DNA of 14,595 bases from Deinococcus sp. (GCA_018260275.1 JAGLBK010000048.1:1-14595); one strand, 5' to 3'; shown: positions 1 to 8,159, counted from the first letter of the stretch. Translations and numbers: made by a program. Notes: generated by a model not told the origin, from the sequence alone.

Positions 1-2
1 TG

Positions 3-1469
<1,467 letters not shown>

Positions 1470-1475
1470 CCCGTT

Positions 1476-1614
1476 TAGAGCATTTTGCAAAAGGGTGGTG
1501 CTCTTTTGACCATCTTTTTGCCGAGTGGAACGAGTAAACAAGAAAGAGCAGGACGTAGCATGAAGGGGGCGGCGGTGTTGTTCCGACGTACCCATCATTC
1601 GCAGAACTGCTCTA
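1476..1614 (+). repeat. Degenerate copy A of the TA-bounded inverted-repeat element (139 bp)
   Basis: It begins TAGAGC and ends GCTCTA, is nearly the same length as the other copies in this window (140 bp), and keeps the internal block CTTTTTGCCGAGTGGAACGAG. The right half has diverged strongly from the other copies. It lies between the convergent priA and DUF2231 genes, where its T-rich stretches could help termination. Assignment to the family rests on the termini, the length and the central block. Confidence 0.6.
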
Positions 1615-1635
1615 ACTAGCGTATTTGACGTGTGT

Positions 1636-2196
1636 TTACTTGCGCCCCGCCATACCGACGCCGTGTCCATAGACCAGTTGGCCGCCCAGCATCCCACCCG
1701 CCAGAGCTAGCCCCAGCCCCGCCAGCGAGAGCGCCTTACCCAGAGCGCGTTGGCCCCGGTGGCGGGCCACCAACGAGGCCACGTTCAGGAAAAGGGCAGT
1801 CTCCTCGGCCAGGCCGTGGACGGTAGCGGTGTTGCGGGCCTGCCGGGACATGGGTCGCCAGGTCCACTCGGTCCAGCCCGCCGCCACGGTCGGCACCGCG
1901 CCCAGCGTTCCCAGAAGCAGCACGCGGTCGGCGGCCTGTTCATGGCCTGCGCCAGGCCAGAAATCGAGCGCGGCGGCCAGAATCCAGCCGCCCAGGGGCA
2001 GGTGAATCAGCACGGGGTGCAGCGGATGGCCGATTCCTTCGCCCAGTAGCGCGTCCCGCACGCCCGGCGGCAGCAGGCGGGTTTCCAGTTCGCGTCCCAG
2101 GGGCAGAAGTTGTGTGGTCAGGTCGCCGACGGCGGGCGGCGCGGTGACTGCTTGCTCGAAGGACTGGCTGAGGGTCGACTGGCTTAGGCTCGTCAT
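1636..2196 (-). CDS. DUF2231 family multi-pass membrane protein
   Basis: This 186-residue membrane protein is recognised by the DUF2231 signature GHPLHPVLIHLPLGGW at residues 56-71, which leads into the first membrane segment (about 62-80). Further hydrophobic segments lie near 90-108, 125-142 and 152-178; the last contains GGMLGGQLVYGHG, typical of the family end. The N-terminal 55 residues are soluble and Ser/Gln-rich. The start is supported by AGGAGG seven bases before the ATG on the minus strand. The gene lies 104 bp downstream of the FtsB-like gene on the same strand. The family has no firmly established biochemical role, and some relatives occur near cytochrome or redox genes. No such neighbour is present here, so function stays open. 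Confidence 0.85.
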   Translation of the reverse strand: MTSLSQSTLSQSFEQAVTAPPAVGDLTTQLLPLGRELETRLLPPGVRDALLGEGIGHPLHPVLIHLPLGGWILAAALDFWPGAGHEQAADRVLLLGTLGAVPTVAAGWTEWTWRPMSRQARNTATVHGLAEETALFLNVASLVARHRGQRALGKALSLAGLGLALAGGMLGGQLVYGHGVGMAGRK

Positions 2197-2300
2197 AGGG
2201 GGGCCTCCTGGCTGCTGTTGTAGCGCCCGCCGCCGTGGGCCTGGGCCACAGCCGGGTTAAGTTCCGTTCATTTGCCCTGTCTGAACGCCAGGGTAAGCCC

Positions 2301-2915
2301 TCAGGGCAGTCGCACGGCGTCGCAGCTCGACCCCGGATTGGCCGGGGCGTTGGTCGCCACCACCACGGTTTCCTTGCCGCCCACGAAGCCCTGGCAGCGG
2401 GCCAGCTGTTCCAGGTAGGCCGGGTCGGTCGCCATCTTCTCGGCGTCCTGAAGCACCTGCACGTCGTGCTGTAGCCCCGCGATACGGCCCTGGGTGGCGC
2501 GGGTGTCCTCGGTCCAGACCACGGTGCGGTAAATACTGTTGCCGATCTGAAAGGTCAGCTGCACGATGCCCAGCGCCAGCAGCAGGCTGGTCATCATCAT
2601 GGTAATCGGCAGGCGGCCCAGTGAGCGGCTCAGCGGTTCCCAGCGTCCCAGCAGGGTGCCGCGCCTGCCCAGCGGTGAAAGCTCGTCGGTATCCGCGTCC
2701 ACGCCGTTTTCCCCGGACAGGTCAGGGTCTAGGCCTCCACTGCCTTCTGCGTCTGCTACCCATTCCTCGGGCGGCCACTCGGCTTCAGGTTCAGGGGCGC
2801 TTTTACGTGCTGGCCCGCTGGCTTTTGCCGTACTGGCCGGTCCGGACGCCGCGCCCGACCCTGCCGGATCGGGGGCAGTCGGCACAGCAGTCTGGGCAGC
2901 AGCATCGGCACGCAT
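2301..2915 (-). CDS. FtsB/DivIC-like septum formation initiator family membrane protein with a long N-terminal extension
   Basis: This 204-residue single-pass protein has a disordered Ala/Pro/Glu/Asp-rich cytoplasmic N-terminus (about 1-100), one membrane segment (about 103-125) and an extracytoplasmic coiled coil (about 132-160). A short globular end reads DPAYLEQLARCQGFVGGKETVVV-like, which matches the FtsB/DivIC pattern in which the coiled coil is followed by a leucine-containing helix and a strand. Such proteins bridge the divisome through FtsL/FtsQ partners. Family members are usually near 100 residues, so the acidic N-terminal half is unusual. The start ATG at 2915 is supported by a TATTCT box nine bases upstream. 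The assignment rests on architecture and the C-terminal motif, so an uncharacterised coiled-coil membrane protein is the alternative. Confidence 0.7.
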   Translation of the reverse strand: MRADAAAQTAVPTAPDPAGSGAASGPASTAKASGPARKSAPEPEAEWPPEEWVADAEGSGGLDPDLSGENGVDADTDELSPLGRRGTLLGRWEPLSRSLGRLPITMMMTSLLLALGIVQLTFQIGNSIYRTVVWTEDTRATQGRIAGLQHDVQVLQDAEKMATDPAYLEQLARCQGFVGGKETVVVATNAPANPGSSCDAVRLP

Positions 2916-2924
2916 CGGCTTAAG

Positions 2925-2930
2925 AGAATA
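2925..2930 (-). promoter_or_regulatory. Candidate -10 box TATTCT of the FtsB-like gene
   Basis: TATTCT on the minus strand lies nine bases before the ATG at 2915, matching TANNNT. No clear -35 is visible. Transcription would start within a few bases of the start codon. Confidence 0.5.
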
Positions 2931-2937
2931 CGCCGCC

Positions 2938-2943
2938 TACACT
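2938..2943 (+). promoter_or_regulatory. Candidate leaderless -10 box TACACT of the hotdog thioesterase gene
   Basis: TACACT is followed by exactly seven bases and then the ATG at 2951, so transcription is expected to start at or next to the A of the ATG. It lies within the 35-bp gap shared with the divergent FtsB-like gene. Confidence 0.6.
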
Positions 2944-2950
2944 AAGGGGG

Positions 2951-3445
2951 ATGAGTACAACACCTGTTCAGGGCCAGAATCCCGCCCCCCATTCCCAGCC
3001 GAGCCTAGAACGTCAGCTTCAGCGCCTCGACTGGAGCCGCCCGCACCGCACCCCGATTCAGATGCGTTACAGCGACACCGACGCCATGGGCCACCTGAAC
3101 AACGCCATCTATGTGCAGTACCTCGAAACTTCGCGCATGATCATGCTGCGCGACACCCTTTCGGCCCCGCTGCGTACCGTGCTGGCGCGGGTCGAACTGG
3201 ACTACCGCCACGAGATCAAACTGGGCCAGGAGGTCGTGGTCGAATCGGTCGTCGAGCGCGTCGGCACCTCGTCGTGGACGGTCGCTTCGCGGATGCTGGC
3301 CGACGGGGTGGTCAGTGCGGTGGCCCGCAGCGTGGAAGTGCACGTGGATCAGGCGCTGCGCCCCACCCCACTGCCGGACGACGTGAAGGCCGCCTTCCAG
3401 CCGTTCTTTGCCGCGCCCCAGGTCACACCGGAGCCGACAGCGTGA
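2951..3445 (+). CDS. Acyl-CoA thioesterase, hotdog fold (4-hydroxybenzoyl-CoA thioesterase/YbgC-like)
   Basis: This 164-residue cytoplasmic protein should hydrolyse acyl-CoA thioesters. The segment RYSDTDAMGHLNNAIYVQYL carries the family's catalytic Asp (YxDTD) and the GHxNN active-site loop. The hotdog strands follow with DYRHEIKLGQEVVVES and the closing ARSVEVHVD. About 35 residues precede the domain, slightly longer than usual. The ATG is chosen because TACACT lies seven bases upstream and no normal ribosome-binding site is present. Its stop overlaps the GTG start of the next gene by four bases (GTGA), so the two are probably translationally coupled. The natural acyl substrate cannot be told from the sequence. 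Confidence 0.9.
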   Translation: MSTTPVQGQNPAPHSQPSLERQLQRLDWSRPHRTPIQMRYSDTDAMGHLNNAIYVQYLETSRMIMLRDTLSAPLRTVLARVELDYRHEIKLGQEVVVESVVERVGTSSWTVASRMLADGVVSAVARSVEVHVDQALRPTPLPDDVKAAFQPFFAAPQVTPEPTA

Positions 3446-3744
3446 CCGGACCCGCCTTCGAGGACAAGGTGCGTTACCAGGGCGACATCTGGGTGCGCCT
3501 CGACACCCTGCCGCGTCTGCTGGCCGAGGGCTGGCGGCGCACGTTGGCGCAGGGCGGCGTGGTCAGCGTCATGCGTACCCCCTTCAACTGGGTCATGGCG
3601 AGTCCGGTCATCGAGATCGAAACGGGCGGCTACCTGGGAAACGTCGGCCTGTACGTGCCCGAGGTGCAGTGGGAGGAAGCCGTGGCGATCATGGACGGCG
3701 ACGACTCGGAAGATCTGGGTGAACTCCCCGGCCCAACGCCGTAA
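3442..3744 (+). CDS. Small protein, possibly DUF2007-like signal-transducing family
   Basis: This 100-residue protein starts at a GTG overlapping the thioesterase stop (GTGA). The open frame continues upstream to 2566, but that part lies antisense to the FtsB-like gene and out of frame inside the thioesterase, so it is not coding. The protein has an alpha/beta pattern in which LPRLLAEGWRRTLAQGGVVSVMR is followed by strands and then GNVGLYVPEVQWEEAVAIM. That resembles DUF2007, where a helix able to select between duplicated sites is followed by a VLVPEEDLEEA-type ending. The C-terminus is acidic. The family assignment is tentative. Tight coupling to the thioesterase suggests a shared, unknown process. 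Confidence 0.75.
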   Translation: MTGPAFEDKVRYQGDIWVRLDTLPRLLAEGWRRTLAQGGVVSVMRTPFNWVMASPVIEIETGGYLGNVGLYVPEVQWEEAVAIMDGDDSEDLGELPGPTP

Positions 3745-3749
3745 CCTGT

Positions 3750-3777
3750 TGGCAACTCCCCCTAGACCCTTAAAATT
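3750..3777 (+). promoter_or_regulatory. Candidate promoter of the ROK kinase gene
   Basis: TTGGCA at 3750-3755 and TAAAAT at 3772-3777 are 16 bases apart. This predicts transcription starting near 3784 and a short leader with a weak GAGG ribosome-binding site before the ATG at 3800. Unlike many genes here, this one is not leaderless. Confidence 0.55.
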
Positions 3778-3799
3778 CGATTTCAAAGCGAGGCTCACG

Positions 3800-4699
3800 A
3801 TGACGGCGACAGAACAGATCAGCATTGGTGTGGATATCGGTGGAACCAAGATTGCCTGCGGCGTGCTGCGCGGCGATCAATTGGTGGGGCGGCACGTGCA
3901 GCCGACCCCCGAAACAGGCTGGGAAGCGGTGCTTGACGCGGTGGCCGCGCAGGTGCTGACCCTTCAGGAAACCCAGCCCGGAGCGCGGCTGATTGGTGTG
4001 GGCGTGCCCGGCCCGCTGAACGCCGAGCGCACCCGCGTCAAATTTGCGCCCAACATCTACGGGTTTACCGACGTGCCGCTGGTCGACGGGCTGCGCCAAC
4101 GCCTGGGCCAGCGCATCATTCTGGAAAATGACGCCAAGGCCGCCGCCCTGGCCGAAGCGCATCTGGGCGCGGCACGCGGCACCGAGAGCAGCATCTACGT
4201 GACGGTCAGCACCGGCATCGGCGCGGGGCTGGTGCTGGGCGGCAAAATCTGGCGTGGGCGGCACGGCATTGCCGGAGAGATCGGCCACATGACCGTCAAA
4301 CCGGGCGGCCCGGTCAGCGGCGCGGGGCTGGACGGCGCACTCGAAGCCGTCGCCAGCGGCACCGCCATTGCGCGGGACGCCAGCTACGCCCTGAACCGCG
4401 AGGTCAGCACGCCCGAGGCGTTTCAACTGGCCGAACAGGGGCAGCCCGCCGTGCGGCGCGTGGTCGAGCAGGCCATGAAACACATCGGGGTGGCCCTGGC
4501 CGACCTGCAAAAGATCATCGACCCGGAAGTGTTCGTGATCGGCGGCGGGGTCGCCAGCGTGGGTGACTATTTCTTTAACGGCGTGCAAAGGGCCGCCAAC
4601 GAATACTCGCAGGGCTTTGCGCCCGTGACCATTCGCCGCGCCCAGCTGGGCACCGACGCGGGCGTCATCGGCGCGGCGCTGGCGGCCCGCTACGGCTGA
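3800..4699 (+). CDS. ROK-family sugar kinase (probable glucokinase) lacking the cysteine zinc motif
   Basis: This 299-residue cytoplasmic kinase would phosphorylate glucose or a related sugar with ATP. Visible motifs are the phosphate-binding GVDIGGTK (10-17), the catalytic aspartate in ENDAKAAA (D111), STGIGAGLV (137-145), the zinc-ligand histidine in GEIGH (H163), and a late IGGGVA segment. The usual ROK CxCGxxGCxE motif reads SGAGLDGALE here (173-182). All three cysteines are replaced (S173, A175, A180) while the flanking GxLE and SG residues remain. The ATG at 3800 is preferred over an upstream in-frame ATG at 3719, because that one overlaps the preceding gene and the candidate promoter lies between them. 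Substrate choice between glucose and N-acetyl sugars is not certain. Confidence 0.9.
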   Translation: MTATEQISIGVDIGGTKIACGVLRGDQLVGRHVQPTPETGWEAVLDAVAAQVLTLQETQPGARLIGVGVPGPLNAERTRVKFAPNIYGFTDVPLVDGLRQRLGQRIILENDAKAAALAEAHLGAARGTESSIYVTVSTGIGAGLVLGGKIWRGRHGIAGEIGHMTVKPGGPVSGAGLDGALEAVASGTAIARDASYALNREVSTPEAFQLAEQGQPAVRRVVEQAMKHIGVALADLQKIIDPEVFVIGGGVASVGDYFFNGVQRAANEYSQGFAPVTIRRAQLGTDAGVIGAALAARYG

Positions 4700-4715
4700 A
4701 GGCCCGCCGAACGTC

Positions 4716-4721
4716 TATGCT
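4716..4721 (+). promoter_or_regulatory. Candidate leaderless -10 box TATGCT of the PaaI-type thioesterase gene
   Basis: TATGCT ends six bases before the ATG at 4728, inside the 28-bp gap after the kinase gene. The second thioesterase can therefore be transcribed independently of the kinase. Confidence 0.55.
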
Positions 4722-4727
4722 GGGGTC

Positions 4728-5216
4728 ATGACGCTGCACCCCGAACTGAGAAAGGCGCTGCCGACCTCGCCCGAAGAGTTTGAACGCCTGTCGCCCGAGC
4801 AGGTCGCGGCGCTGGTCAACGGCCCCGGCGGGCGCGGCCTGCCCGGCACGCTGGGCGAGCGCCTGGGCATCCGTTTTCTGAGCGTGGAGCGCGAGCGGCT
4901 GGTCGCCGAGATGACGGTGGCGGGCAACCTGCAACCCGCTGGACGCCTGCACGGCGGCGCGAATCTGGCCCTGGCCGAGGAAATGGCGAGTGTGGGGTCA
5001 TGGACCAATCTGGACGCGGCGCGGCAAACGGCGGTGGGCGTGGACCTCAACGCCACCCACGTCCGGGGCGTCAGCGAGGGCGTGGTTACTGGCGAGGCGA
5101 AACTGGCCTACCGGGGCCGCACGGTGATGGTCTGGACCGTGGAAATCCGCGACGAACAGGGCCGCGTGACCAGTCTGGCCCGCTGCACCTGCAACGTCAT
5201 CAGCCTCGGGGCCTGA
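4728..5216 (+). CDS. PaaI-family hotdog thioesterase
   Basis: This 162-residue cytoplasmic enzyme is predicted to hydrolyse aryl- or acyl-CoA thioesters. The family signature GRLHGGANLALAEEMAS occupies residues 72-88. H75-G76-G77 form the oxyanion region, and E84 sits where related 4-hydroxybenzoyl-CoA and DHNA-CoA thioesterases have their catalytic carboxylate. The central part NATHVRGVSEGVVTGEA and the closing VEIRDEQGRVTSLARCTCNV complete the fold. About 40 residues precede the domain. It lies 28 bp after the kinase gene with its own TATGCT box. It is a different subfamily from the thioesterase at 2951. Menaquinone synthesis or phenylacetate breakdown are possible roles, but no neighbour decides this. 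Confidence 0.88.
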   Translation: MTLHPELRKALPTSPEEFERLSPEQVAALVNGPGGRGLPGTLGERLGIRFLSVERERLVAEMTVAGNLQPAGRLHGGANLALAEEMASVGSWTNLDAARQTAVGVDLNATHVRGVSEGVVTGEAKLAYRGRTVMVWTVEIRDEQGRVTSLARCTCNVISLGA

Positions 5217-5388
5217 CCGGGCGGTCTAAGAGCGTGTTTATAAAGGGTCGGGAAATTTTTTAAGATGTGATGGAGATGCGGTTTTTGACCCTCTCCCCTT
5301 GTGGGACTTGAAAAGCTCCGCAGGAGAGAGGGCCTCGCGTAGCGAGGGGTGAGGGGGCGACGCGGCAAACTTTAACGGCCCCGAGTAC
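5217..5388. repeat. Convergent intergenic block with GC-rich palindromes (possible repeat and terminator)
   Basis: No gene is seen between the convergent thioesterase and hydrolase genes. CCCTCTCC at 5289-5296 can pair with GGAGAGAGGG at 5323-5332. CCTCGC at 5333-5338 pairs perfectly with GCGAGG at 5342-5347 across a GTA loop, and a second GGGGTGAGGGG-type arm follows. The pattern resembles dispersed palindromic intergenic repeats of GC-rich bacteria. Only one copy is in the window, so repeat status is inferred. The stems could terminate transcription from both sides. Confidence 0.55.
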
Positions 5389-6294
5389 TTACCTCAGCCG
5401 GGCGGCCCTCACGCGCTCCTCTCCGGCCACGCGGTCCCGCCAGTTGAGGACGTGACCGTCACGGCGCACCGCACGAATCAGGTCGAAGTCCAGTTCGCGG
5501 ATCAGCCAGCCTTCCGTGTTCCACTCGCCCTGCGCGACCACGCCGTCGTCGGGCAGGCCGTGGTCGGCGGGGGCGTAGATGCTGGCGCGGCCCACCGCCT
5601 GCTCGACGGCGTAGGTCCAGTCGGCCTGGGCCAGCAGCGGCGCGTGAACGGCGTAACACTGGTTTTCCAGCGCCCGCGCCATGCTGCCCACCCGCACCCG
5701 CGTGAATCCGGCAGGCGACCCCGTGAACGACGGCACCACCAGCAGTTCGGCCCCCGCTTCGGCCTGGGCGCGGGCCAGCGCCGGAAATTCGGAGTCGTAA
5801 CAGATGGCGACGCCGAATTTGACGCCCTGCACCTCAAAAATCTTCACGCCCTCGCCGGGGCTGATGTGCCATTCCTCGGCCTCGAAGCGGGTCATCATCA
5901 GTTTGTCCTGATACGCCAGCGTGCCGTCGGCGCCGAACACGTGCGCCCGGTTGACGAAGCCCCCGTCCTGCGTCCCCGCTGGGGTCATGGGAAGGGCTAC
6001 GGGGTAACTTCCGCCCACGATGCTCACGCCGTGCGCCTGCGCCAGCCGGGTGTGCAGCGCCAGGACCTCCGGCAACAACGCTTGCAGGGCGGGCCGCATC
6101 CCCAGGATGTCGTGGTGCAGCGCGGCGGGCAGCAGACTGACCAGTTCCAGTGGGGCGTACTCGGGGAACACCAGCAGCCCTGCGCCCTCCCCGGCAGCCC
6201 GCGCCACCCAGTCGGTCAGCTTGGCGGCGTAGTCGTCCCAGTGCCGGAAAAAACTGATCGGGTAGGCGGCGGCGGCCACGCGCAGAATCGTCAT
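5389..6294 (-). CDS. Carbon-nitrogen hydrolase (nitrilase superfamily amidase)
   Basis: This 301-residue cytoplasmic enzyme would hydrolyse a non-peptide C-N bond through a Glu-Lys-Cys triad. The triad is visible: E45 in FPEYAPLEL, K131 in YQDKLMMTRFE and C165 in GVAICYDSEFP. The length fits a single-domain nitrilase-superfamily protein. The frame is open 18 codons further upstream, but the ATG at 6294 is preferred: TACACT lies six bases before it, and the protein then begins directly with the first strand, ILRVAAAAYP. It is a single-gene unit, divergent from def across a repeat copy. The wording of the active-site loop suggests an amidase or omega-amidase-like branch, not a true nitrilase. 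The substrate is unknown. Confidence 0.9.
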   Translation of the reverse strand: MTILRVAAAAYPISFFRHWDDYAAKLTDWVARAAGEGAGLLVFPEYAPLELVSLLPAALHHDILGMRPALQALLPEVLALHTRLAQAHGVSIVGGSYPVALPMTPAGTQDGGFVNRAHVFGADGTLAYQDKLMMTRFEAEEWHISPGEGVKIFEVQGVKFGVAICYDSEFPALARAQAEAGAELLVVPSFTGSPAGFTRVRVGSMARALENQCYAVHAPLLAQADWTYAVEQAVGRASIYAPADHGLPDDGVVAQGEWNTEGWLIRELDFDLIRAVRRDGHVLNWRDRVAGEERVRAARLR

Positions 6295-6300
6295 GCGGCC

Positions 6301-6306
6301 AGTGTA
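6301..6306 (-). promoter_or_regulatory. Candidate leaderless -10 box TACACT of the C-N hydrolase gene
   Basis: TACACT on the minus strand ends six bases before the ATG at 6294. It is the same hexamer as that of the thioesterase gene at 2951. No -35 is evident. This site decides the start codon. Confidence 0.6.
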
Positions 6307-6385
6307 GTCGTCATGGGAGTTGTGCGGGCGGCGCGGCGGCCACGGCAAAAGCGTCCCGGCTTCTGGTCGAGAAAAGCGGATGTTC

Positions 6386-6525
6386 TAGAGCAGTTTGTGT
6401 AAAAAGTCCACGTTGTTTGTGGCTTTTTATGCCGAGCGGAGCGAGTGACTTTTAATGAGCAGCCGGAATGATGGAGCCGTTTGGGGCGGGGTTCCCCAAA
6501 TGGCGTAATTATGGAGGCTGCTCTA
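6386..6525 (+). mobile_element. Copy B of the 140-bp TA-bounded inverted-repeat element (MITE-like)
   Basis: It begins TAGAGCAGTTTGTGTAA and ends TTATGGAGGCTGCTCTA, which are imperfect inverted repeats. It has no coding capacity of its own. An internal stem, AAAAAG-T-CCAC with GTGGCTTTTT (6401-6428), ends in a T run and looks terminator-like. The shared block GCCGAGCGGAGCGAGTGAC follows. It separates the divergent C-N hydrolase and def genes, and its right-hand TA is the first two bases of the def -10 box. Flanking TA on both sides is consistent with TA target duplication, as produced by IS630/Tc1-type or some IS5-type transposases. Which transposase moved it is not known. Confidence 0.8.
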
Positions 6526-6529
6526 AACT
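6524..6529 (+). promoter_or_regulatory. Candidate leaderless -10 box TAAACT of def-fmt, spanning the repeat junction
   Basis: TAAACT ends eight bases before the GTG at 6538. Its first TA is the terminal TA of repeat copy B and the rest is the gene's own flank. It favours GTG 6538 over the downstream ATG 6598 as the def start. Confidence 0.5.
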
Positions 6530-6537
6530 GGGGCATT

Positions 6538-7221
6538 GTGACCACGCCCGAACCGACCCCCACCCTTTCATTCGGCGGCAAACCCCGCATCTATCCCATG
6601 CGGCTCTACGGCGACCCCATCTTGCGCCGCAAGGCCAAGCCGCTTCAGGCCAGCGACACCCTGCACGTGCCGGGTTTCGAGCCGCAGACGGTGCGCGAAG
6701 TGGCCGACACCATGCTCGAAACGATGTTCGAGGAGCGCGGCGTCGGGCTAGCGGCCCCGCAGATTGGTCTGCCGGTGCGGATGTTCGTGGCGGTCGAGTA
6801 CGAGGACGACGAGGAAGAAAAAGAAGGCCAGGAAAAGCCGCTGCGTTCGCGGGTGCTGCGCGAGTACGTGATGCTCAACCCGGTCATCAAGGTGCTCGAT
6901 AAGAAGAAAGACAAGTCGTACCAGGAAGGCTGCCTGAGCATCCCCGGCATCTACGAGGAGGGCGTGCCCCGCGCCCGGCGCGTCAGTGTCGGCTACACCG
7001 ATCTGGACGGCCAGACGCGGACCCTGGACGCCGAGGACTACCTCGCCCGCGTGTTTCAGCACGAAACCGATCACCTCGACGGCAAACTGTTTCTCGACCA
7101 CCTGCCCGCCGAGGTCACCGACGACCACCGCCGCGACCTGCTCAAGATTCAGCAGGCATCCAAGACCTTCTTGCATAACCTGTCGGTGTGGGAAAAACAG
7201 CAGAAGCAGGCAGCGCCTTGA
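6538..7221 (+). CDS. def: Peptide deformylase
   Basis: This metalloenzyme removes the formyl group from the N-terminal methionine of new proteins. All three family motifs are present: GVGLAAPQ (68-75), EGCLS (130-134) and QHETDH (174-179). C132, H175 and H179 are therefore the metal ligands and E176 the catalytic acid/base. A strongly charged insertion, EYEDDEEEKEGQEK (87-100), lies between motifs 1 and 2, and a Lys-rich loop precedes motif 2; both are unusual in compact deformylases. The start is taken as GTG 6538 from the TAAACT box; ATG 6598 at MRLYGDP is possible. The open frame further upstream is repeat sequence. Its stop overlaps the fmt TTG start by four bases. Confidence 0.95.
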   Translation: MTTPEPTPTLSFGGKPRIYPMRLYGDPILRRKAKPLQASDTLHVPGFEPQTVREVADTMLETMFEERGVGLAAPQIGLPVRMFVAVEYEDDEEEKEGQEKPLRSRVLREYVMLNPVIKVLDKKKDKSYQEGCLSIPGIYEEGVPRARRVSVGYTDLDGQTRTLDAEDYLARVFQHETDHLDGKLFLDHLPAEVTDDHRRDLLKIQQASKTFLHNLSVWEKQQKQAAP

Positions 7222-8159
7222 CGCCGCGCGTGGCTTTTTTCGGCTCCCCTGCGTTTGCGCTGCCGGTGCTGGATGCCATTCGGGACCACTTTGAAGTCGT
7301 GCTGGTGGTCGCCCAGCCGGACAAACCCGTCGGACGCGGCCTGAAGCTGACGCCGCCGCCAGTGGCCGCCCGCGCCGCCGAACTGGGCTTGCCGCTGGCC
7401 CAGCCGAAAAAACTACGCAACAACGCCGAATTTGCCGCGCAGTTGCGTGATTGCGGCGCAGACGTGGCGGTGACGTGCGCCTACGGCAAGATTCTGCCCG
7501 CCAGCGTGCTGGACATCCCGCGCTACGGTTTTCTGAACACGCATACCAGTCTGCTGCCCCGACTGCGCGGCGCGGCCCCGATTCAGTGGGCGCTGATCGG
7601 CGGCGCGGCGGTCACGGGCACCACCATCATGCAGACCGATGAGGGCATGGACACCGGGCCGGTGCTGCTTCAGGAACCCTTGCCCATTCCCGCCGATTGG
7701 ACCGCCCACGAGCTGGCCGACGCCCTGAGCGCCCAGGCCGCCCGGCTGATCGTGCAGGCCCTTTCCACCCTGGACACCCTGACGCCCACGCCCCAGGACG
7801 AGTCTCAGGCCACCCACGCCCCCATGCTGGTCAAGGAAGACGGCTTCGTGCGCTGGCAGGACCCGGCGCAGCAGGTCGTGAACCGTTACCGGGGCGTGGC
7901 GGCGTGGCCCCAGACCACCGCCTTTCTGAACGGAGCGCGGGTCAAGCTCGGCGGCCTGAAGCTGGCCGAGGGGCAGGGGCAGCCCGGCGAACTGCTGCGA
8001 ATCGAGGAGGGCGGCGTGGTCGTGGCCTGCGGCAGCGGCGCGGTCAGCATTGCCCAGGTCCAGCCGGAAACAAAAAAGGCTCAGCCCGCCCAGCAGTGGG
8101 CCAGCGCCGCAGGGTTGGGCCAGGGCACGCGCTTCGACCTCTGGAGTCCCGCTTCCTGA
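7218..8159 (+). CDS. fmt: Methionyl-tRNA formyltransferase
   Basis: This cytoplasmic enzyme transfers a formyl group from 10-formyl-THF to Met-tRNA initiator. The 313 residues match the usual length, with an N-terminal formyltransferase domain followed by the C-terminal OB-like tRNA-binding domain. The catalytic triad is visible as N107 and H109 in LNTHTSLLPRLRGAAPIQ and D145 in EGMDTGPVL, one residue on from E. coli N106/H108/D144. The start is probably TTG 7218, which overlaps the def stop (TTGA) and follows a GCAGG eight bases upstream; GTG 7230 is an alternative. Coupling to def puts the two opposing steps of the formylation cycle in one operon. The fmt stop lies 12 bp from the end of the convergent MFS gene. 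Confidence 0.95.
   Translation: MTPRVAFFGSPAFALPVLDAIRDHFEVVLVVAQPDKPVGRGLKLTPPPVAARAAELGLPLAQPKKLRNNAEFAAQLRDCGADVAVTCAYGKILPASVLDIPRYGFLNTHTSLLPRLRGAAPIQWALIGGAAVTGTTIMQTDEGMDTGPVLLQEPLPIPADWTAHELADALSAQAARLIVQALSTLDTLTPTPQDESQATHAPMLVKEDGFVRWQDPAQQVVNRYRGVAAWPQTTAFLNGARVKLGGLKLAEGQGQPGELLRIEEGGVVVACGSGAVSIAQVQPETKKAQPAQQWASAAGLGQGTRFDLWSPAS

Noticed and set aside
2566..3441. Long plus-strand open frame running into the small GTG-start protein
   Set aside because: It is antisense to the FtsB-like gene and out of frame inside the thioesterase. Its composition is that of a high-GC shadow frame; only the part from 3442 is protein-like.
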